This document shows, piece after piece, positions 1 to 3,531 of a stretch of DNA of 5,747 bases. This stretch comes from a bacterium (GTDB taxonomy: Bacteria; Actinomycetota; Acidimicrobiia; Acidimicrobiales; CATQHL01). The translations under genes and the position numbers were made by a program. The stretch's first letter is position 1, and every line of letters starts with the position of its first letter. The notes under the pieces were generated by a model. That model was given only the letters and a program-made list of their open reading frames with translations, was not told the origin of the DNA and ran no database searches. The stretch is from contig JAPONU010000368.1 in the NCBI GenBank assembly GCA_026713745.1, positions 1-5,747 on the forward strand, read 5' to 3'.

Positions 1-222
1 CCGGGCGGATCCTCAGGTGTCCCGGCCCACCTGAGCGACCTGCGAGTAGCGGGCGACCGCTCCGTCGCCACGTTCGACATCCCCGGTGCACCGCCGCTGG
101 AGGCTTACGTCCCCGCCGATGTCACCCCAGGCACGGACTACCGCATCACCCTCGACCCCGCTGGAGTCACGATGCTGCGTCCCGACGCTGCCCATCAGAG
201 TGTACGAGTCGTACATGAATGA
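1..222 (+). CDS. C-terminal end of an unidentified protein (5' partial)
   Basis: An open frame enters at base 1 and ends at a TGA at 220-222, leaving 73 visible residues. Third codon positions are strongly G/C, as expected for a real gene in this genome. The visible part contains LRVAGDRSVATFDIPG, then VPADVTPGTDYRITLDPAG and a short tail ending VRVVHE. The alternating short strands, with 'PGTDYRITLDPAGVTML' close to the end, loosely resemble the TOBE/OB-like C-terminus of ABC-transporter ATPases. No Walker motifs are visible, so this is only a guess. The stop overlaps the proposed ATG of the downstream antitoxin by 8 bp, so the two may be translationally coupled. The coding call is moderately secure and the function is unknown. 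Confidence 0.55.
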   Translation, partial: PGGSSGVPAHLSDLRVAGDRSVATFDIPGAPPLEAYVPADVTPGTDYRITLDPAGVTMLRPDAAHQSVRVVHE

Positions 223-466
223 AGTAGCGGTAAGCGAGGCACGAAACCGGCTGGCCGAGGTGATCGAGGAGACCCGTCGTTCGGGCGAGCCGGTCACGGT
301 GACACGGCACGGCCGCCGGGTCGCCGTGATCCTGGATTCCGACGCTTTCGATCGGCTCGTCGACAGTGCAGACGACGCCGCTGATCGCCGCGAACTCGAG
401 GCCGCGCGGTTTGACGACGACTACGTGCCCTGGGATGAGGTCAAGGCTGCGCTTGGACTCGAGTGA
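215..466 (+). CDS. Phd/YefM-family antitoxin
   Basis: This 83-residue protein has the classic Phd/YefM layout. The N-terminal fold carries VAVSEARNRLAEVIEE, the RSGEPVTVTRHGRRVAVIL core and the SDAFDRLVDS helix. An acidic C-terminal tail (ELEAARFDDDYVPWDEVKAALGLE) follows; in this family the tail wraps and neutralises the cognate toxin. The N-terminal part binds the operon's own promoter, so autoregulation is expected from family knowledge. The ATG at 215 gives the family-typical start MNEVAVSEAR. The frame is open further upstream (GTG at 200, ATG at 86), but those starts would add residues absent from the family. No strong Shine-Dalgarno sequence precedes 215, consistent with coupling to the upstream gene. 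The stop overlaps the toxin start by 4 bp (GTGA), the usual toxin-antitoxin arrangement. Confidence 0.93.
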   Translation: MNEVAVSEARNRLAEVIEETRRSGEPVTVTRHGRRVAVILDSDAFDRLVDSADDAADRRELEAARFDDDYVPWDEVKAALGLE

Positions 467-834
467 GCCGCTACACCGTCGAGATCGCCCGCCGGGCGGT
501 CAGGTCGATCGCCCGGTTGCCGCACACCGAGCAGCAGCGGGTTCGCGCCGCGATCAATCTGTTGGCCGATGAGCCGCGGCCACCCGGCTGTGTCGCTCTG
601 GCAGGGGAGGAGTCCGTGTACCGGGTACGCGTCGGCGACCACCGGATCCTCTACGAGGTCATCGACGCGCGCCTGGTGATTCACGTCGACCGTGTCGCCC
701 ATCGCCGCGAGGCTACCGGCGCCTATGAGTCCAACCAGAAGGCCACTGACGAGTACTCCGAAGCCGGGGCTGCGCCGTCGGAGGTCGGAGAGCTCTGCTC
801 CGTAGATCGTCACGACGGTCCAAGTGGCGGATAA
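463..834 (+). CDS. RelE/ParE-family mRNA interferase toxin, C-terminus apparently frameshifted
   Basis: Translation starts at the GTG at 463, inside the GTGA overlap with the antitoxin stop. Residues 1-83 match the RelE fold: YTVEIARRAVRSIARLP, then RVRAAINLLADEPRPPGC, YRVRVGDHRILYEV and VDRVAHRRE. RelE toxins cut mRNA in the ribosomal A site, and the Arg residues and a C-terminal Tyr are functionally important. Family members normally end soon after HRRE with a short tail of the type YRRL. Here the frame instead runs on for about 38 unrelated residues to a TAA at 832-834 that lies inside the loop of a palindrome. In the -1 frame, bases 714-728 read Tyr-Arg-Arg-Leu-stop. One base lost near 712-714 would therefore explain both the missing tail and the extension; restored, the protein would be about 88-89 residues. 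Toxin activity of the present form is doubtful. A sequencing error is the alternative. Confidence 0.85.
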   Translation: MSRYTVEIARRAVRSIARLPHTEQQRVRAAINLLADEPRPPGCVALAGEESVYRVRVGDHRILYEVIDARLVIHVDRVAHRREATGAYESNQKATDEYSEAGAAPSEVGELCSVDRHDGPSGG

Positions 835-886
835 TCCGCCACGATGTGGTCGATAATCCACCACGCCGTGGTGGATTATCCGATCG
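824..886. repeat. Cluster of three related palindromic GATAATCC units
   Basis: Unit 1 (824-842) reads GTGGCGGATAATCCGCCAC: perfect 8-bp arms around a TAA loop. Unit 2 (846-864) reads GTGGTCGATAATCCACCAC. Unit 3 (868-886) is the same motif on the opposite strand. Units 2 and 3 together form a larger perfect inverted repeat, with 14-bp arms 852-865 and 867-880 around a single central base at 866. Unit 1 contains the stop codon of the frameshifted toxin reading. The cluster ends just before the truncated PIN gene. Possible roles are a REP/MITE-like mobile palindrome, an operator for a dimeric regulator, or a bidirectional terminator. It lacks the T-run of a standard intrinsic terminator. Confidence 0.8.
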
Positions 887-901
887 CTGACGCTTCTGCA
901 A

Positions 902-1216
902 TCTGGCGGCCTCTGCGAGACCGACGAGGTCCTGCGCACAACCGCCCCGGTCCTGGCCCAGGTCTGGCGCGACGGCGCGCAGGAGGCGCGGCTGGCCCGC
1001 ATCGCGAAGTCGATGACCGTGCATCCATTCGCCGCGGACGACCACATCGCAGTGGGTCACCTGCTGCGCAGATCGGGCACTGCGAATGTCGTGGACGCGC
1101 ACCTCGCAGTGCTGGCCACACGGGTCGGACACAGAATCCTCACCTCTGACCCAGGCGACTTCATCACGCTCGTCGGACACCTCGGAGCTGCGGCACCGAA
1201 GATCCGTCACTGGTAG
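902..1216 (+). pseudogene. PIN-domain (VapC-like) toxin, N-terminally truncated remnant
   Basis: The frame is open from about 857 to the TAG at 1214-1216. Recognisable PIN sequence begins near 905-920, and the first in-frame ATG is only at 1013. Visible family features are the ETDEVLRTTAPVLAQVWRDG helix with its acidic residues (codons 917-928), VVDAHLAVLA with Asp at 1094-1096, and ILTSDPGDF with Asp at 1148-1150 and 1157-1159. PIN toxins are metal-dependent RNases of about 125-140 residues whose first catalytic Asp sits in an N-terminal 'LDAGPLIA'-type strand. That strand is missing. Its place is taken by the palindrome cluster, where the frame reads unrelated residues up to a stop at 854-856. 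No VapB antitoxin is adjacent. The gene is most likely dead; expression of a 67-residue piece from 1013 is possible but would lack half the active site. Confidence 0.8.
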
Positions 1217-1413
1217 CAGCCCGGCACGGAGCGGAATTCCGCGACGGCCGCGCCCGCGTGGATCGCCCCGCATGGCCGCGGCGATGATGCCGTCACGAAG
1301 ACGACGCGCGTTGCTGACGAGCCTGCGCCGGGACCGCACACCTTGAGGAAGGGCCGTGCGGCTCGGTCGCCGGGACGGGCCGTCGGATCGTTCGGCCAGG
1401 GGTATGTTGGTGC
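1217..1413. other. Spacer between converging genes, no gene recognised
   Basis: This 197-bp stretch separates the PIN remnant (+) from the pilin-like gene (-). Short Arg-rich open frames cross it on both strands but look like high-GC shadows. A perfect 12-bp palindrome, GCGGAATTCCGC, lies at 1231-1242. I see no hairpin followed by a T-run, so terminators for the two converging units cannot be assigned. Confidence 0.5.
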
Positions 1414-2214
1414 TCATCCGATGATGCGGCATCTGATCTGGGGTTTGGTGGGGGTGGGTCCGGTGTCGTCGGCGTCGTCGAGGAGGGTTTTGGTGACGGG
1501 CATGCTTCCTTGGCCAGGGGGCCCGTTGAAGGCGGCGTGGACTTTGATGTTGAGGTGTTCGTAGGTGACGAGCAGCGCGTTGCACTGTCGGCGGTGGCGG
1601 GTTTCCCAGGCGGCCCACGTGTCGCCGGACTGCCACGTGGCGGCGACCGCGGCGATCCCGGCGGCGTCGGCGCGGGCGGTGAGGATGTTCGCCTCGGTGT
1701 CGGCGACGGTGTTGCATCTCGCCTGGGGCGCCGTGGGGGTGGGTGCGTCCTCGGTGGCCGCGGCGAGGGCCGGCGCGTCGATGGGGTCGCTGTGGTGTTC
1801 GCCGGTGGGTTTGGCGAACGCCGCGTCGACGAGGATCCCGGTGTCGCGGTAGAGGATCGCGACCCGCGCGCACCGCGCGGTGAAGTGGCGTTGCCAGTGC
1901 GCCCACGTGGCGGTGCGCCCGTCGGCGCTGCGGGCGTCGCTCTCGACCTCGGCGGCGGCGAGTGCCGCGGCGGTCGCCCGCGCGCCGCCGGCGCTGGTCG
2001 CCTCGGCGGCGTCGCCGACGGCGCGTTGCACCACGACCACACCCAGCGCTGCCACCGCGGCCACCGCGGCGACGATCAGCAGCCACTCCAGAGACGTCAA
2101 CCCGCCGTCGCCGCGGCACCAGCGCGGCGCCCACACCGGACCCCGGCTCAAGCGGCGCGCGGTCGACGACACCACCACTCGGGGACCGTGCCCCCCGCGG
2201 GGGCGTCGCGCCAC
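1414..2214 (-). CDS. Type IV pilin-like protein with duplicated ectodomain
   Basis: The key feature is the class III (prepilin) signal: RGDGG, then LTSLEW, then a hydrophobic helix (LLIVAAVAAVAALGVVVV). Cleavage after Gly places Glu at position +5 of the mature protein, as in type IV pilins and pseudopilins. The helix anchors the subunit in the membrane and packs the fibre core. The ectodomain (residues about 78-264 of the longest frame) is an internal duplication. Each copy has a TWA.W helix, a Cys, and a C-terminal PTPT.PQ.RC motif. The Cys pairs (115/167 and 211/262) are 52 and 51 residues apart, suggesting one disulfide per repeat. Coordinates give the longest frame (GTG at 2214). GTG at 2178 has a G-rich stretch upstream, and GTG at 2136 would give a short leader (MWAPRWCRGDGG) typical of prepilins. 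I favour 2136 because a repeat also found outside genes covers 2144-2170. It probably lies last in the operon; no prepilin peptidase or ATPase is visible. Confidence 0.82.
   Translation of the reverse strand: MARRPRGGHGPRVVVSSTARRLSRGPVWAPRWCRGDGGLTSLEWLLIVAAVAAVAALGVVVVQRAVGDAAEATSAGGARATAAALAAAEVESDARSADGRTATWAHWQRHFTARCARVAILYRDTGILVDAAFAKPTGEHHSDPIDAPALAAATEDAPTPTAPQARCNTVADTEANILTARADAAGIAAVAATWQSGDTWAAWETRHRRQCNALLVTYEHLNIKVHAAFNGPPGQGSMPVTKTLLDDADDTGPTPTKPQIRCRIIG
1426..1911 (-). repeat. Internal protein duplication in the pilin-like gene
   Basis: The two copies lie at about 1711-1911 and 1426-1623. Shared signposts in order are TWAHW / TWAAW, a Cys 8-10 residues later, a Tyr-containing strand (ILYRDTGILVDAAF / LVTYEHLNIKVHAAF), then TPTAPQARC / TPTKPQIRC. 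Sequence is diverged between signposts, so the duplication is old. Confidence 0.75.
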
Positions 2215-2309
2215 GGCTCACCGCGGCGCGCGGTCGGCGACTCGGTTCGTGCCCGCGGTCGCAGCGATGCCGACGGGGCACCGGCTCAGCGCGGCGCGCG
2301 GGCCGCCGA
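2144..2309. repeat. Three direct repeats between the lipoprotein and pilin-like genes
   Basis: A unit of about 20-27 bp beginning CGGCTCA, followed by one or two variable bases and CGGCGCGCGG, occurs at 2144-2170, 2214-2241 and 2282-2309. Starts are spaced 70 and 68 bp. Copies 2 and 3 are intergenic; copy 1 falls inside the longest pilin frame. A perfect palindrome, CCCCCGCGGGGG, sits between copies 1 and 2 at 2192-2203. The spacing and position suggest binding sites or a leader structure controlling the pilin-like gene, but high GC makes such matches easier by chance. Confidence 0.5.
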
Positions 2310-2315
2310 AGAGGT

Positions 2316-3515
2316 TCACCCGTCGGGCGCGGCGTGCGGTGTGGTGACGCTCACCGGCGGCGACCACGGCCCCCAACCGTTGGCGTTCAACGCCCGGACC
2401 CACACCTCGTAGGTCGTCGCGGCGTCGAGGCCGGTGACCGTCGCCGACGTGACCGACCCGCCGGCGACCCCCAACGTCCCGGTGGCGCCGTCACCGGCGG
2501 TGTAGCCGACCTGATACGCCGACACCGCAGGCGCGCCCGCCGGCACACCCCCCACAACCCACACCACCGTAAACCCGCCCACCGACGCAGACACACCCGG
2601 CGCCCCCATCCCCAAAGGCACCAAACCGACCACCGATGTTGATGTTGTTGTGGTGATCGCCGTCGTAGATGGCGGTTGTGTTGTCGTGATTGATGCAGGG
2701 TCTGGAGGTTGTGGCCCTGAGGGCTCACTGAGGACATCATCGCAGAACGCGAAGCCTGCCGTCTCGGCAGGCGTCATCGCTTCGAAACTTGTCAACTCGT
2801 GCAACTCTATCCCAATGGGATCGTCCATTAGCAGTCGCTTGTCAATTGCTCCGTAGAATTCTTCGGCGAGTGGGCGATACTTCAAGGGGAGGGCGTGATC
2901 AAGCGCGACGTTCCTGATTCCAGGCTCGGACGCCGCTTCCAAGGCCTCCACGAGACTGTACTCGGTGAAGTGGAGCACTTGTTCGTCGACGATTCCGGTC
3001 GGACCGACGATTCCATCATCGCCACTTGGGGTTCGGGAAGTGGTGGCTGCTATCGATTCGTCTACTTGGGCTGCGTTTTCGGCTTCCTCTTGATCCACAA
3101 GTGACAGGAAGATACCCCCAAGCCCATCCCAAAGATAGGCCTTCTGTGTTTCCCAGAGGGCCCAGCACAGTGCACCGAGCGGGGTAGACGGATCAAACTC
3201 TATAGCTGACAATGTCTTAAGGTCCTCACGGATCTCGTCTGCGGTGCGCGGAGGGAGCGGGGTCGGGTCAGGTGTTTGGTCTTGGAGCCAAGGCAGTTCA
3301 CTCGGGTCTGCGGAAATGTACGGTTCGATTGTTGTGGTTGGAAGGGGAGGCGAGTTGCCTTCGTTCGATTCTGGCTCAGCGATAGGTGGCGAATCTGACT
3401 GCGACAACTCTAGTGAGCGTGTCGAGATTCCGATTTGCGATCCGGTGCAGGCTGTGATGGCGAGCGACATTGCGAAAACCAGTGCGAGACTCTGAGTCGT
3501 ACGATGTTTGGACAT
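2316..3515 (-). CDS. Secreted lipoprotein with novel middle domain and C-terminal fibronectin type III domain
   Basis: The 399-residue protein starts at the ATG at 3515, chosen because it follows a good Shine-Dalgarno (AGGAGG at 3526-3531) and begins directly with a signal peptide. That peptide is MSKHR, a hydrophobic stretch, then the lipobox ITAC, so Cys23 should be lipidated and the protein anchored outside the membrane. Residues about 25-80 are a Ser/Pro/Thr-rich tether. Residues about 82-265 form an unrecognised domain with two Cys (in GALCWAL and GFAFCDDV) and several amphipathic helices. Residues 275-298 are a Thr/Ser linker. Residues about 307-395 form a fibronectin type III domain, with the typical TVTGLDAATTYEVWVRALNANG strand pair and closing SPPVSVTT. 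GC content drops over the middle domain (53% in one 60-bp sample) and is about 75% in the FnIII part. The start lies 13 bp after the stop of the phospholipase-like gene, so the two are probably co-transcribed. Function is unknown; surface display or effector partnership is inferred. Confidence 0.85.
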   Translation of the reverse strand: MSKHRTTQSLALVFAMSLAITACTGSQIGISTRSLELSQSDSPPIAEPESNEGNSPPLPTTTIEPYISADPSELPWLQDQTPDPTPLPPRTADEIREDLKTLSAIEFDPSTPLGALCWALWETQKAYLWDGLGGIFLSLVDQEEAENAAQVDESIAATTSRTPSGDDGIVGPTGIVDEQVLHFTEYSLVEALEAASEPGIRNVALDHALPLKYRPLAEEFYGAIDKRLLMDDPIGIELHELTSFEAMTPAETAGFAFCDDVLSEPSGPQPPDPASITTTQPPSTTAITTTTSTSVVGLVPLGMGAPGVSASVGGFTVVWVVGGVPAGAPAVSAYQVGYTAGDGATGTLGVAGGSVTSATVTGLDAATTYEVWVRALNANGWGPWSPPVSVTTPHAAPDG

Positions 3516-3525
3516 GTGCGTCGCC

Positions 3526-3531
3526 CCTCCT
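3526..3531 (-). promoter_or_regulatory. Ribosome binding site of the lipoprotein gene
   Basis: On the minus strand AGGAGG, followed by GG, lies 10 bases before the ATG at 3515. It overlaps the TAG stop of the upstream gene (3530-3532). This decides the start at 3515 over the upstream in-frame ATG at 3554 and implies coupling to the upstream gene. Confidence 0.8.

Noticed and set aside
851..881. DnaA boxes or a replication origin suggested by TTATCC motifs
   Set aside because: The sequence lacks the TTATNCACA consensus, has no AT-rich unwinding region and no replication genes nearby.
824..886. Insertion sequence ends
   Set aside because: No transposase, no matching distal inverted repeat and no target duplication are visible. 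A small palindromic element remains possible.
421..1047. 208-codon minus-strand frame over the toxin genes
   Set aside because: It is antisense to the well-supported RelE and PIN sequences. Its VVDYRP stretch comes only from the palindrome.
713..2281. 522-codon minus-strand frame
   Set aside because: It is Arg-rich low-complexity translation crossing the palindrome cluster, the PIN remnant and the pilin-like gene out of frame. This is a typical high-GC shadow.
2144..2309. CRISPR-like array
   Set aside because: There are only three imperfect copies, the spacers are long and related in composition, and no cas genes are present.
1510..2412. 300-codon open frame on the plus strand
   Set aside because: It is antisense to the pilin-like gene, rich in Gly/Arg/Val, and has no domain. 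The minus-strand frame has a clear prepilin signal and a coherent duplication.
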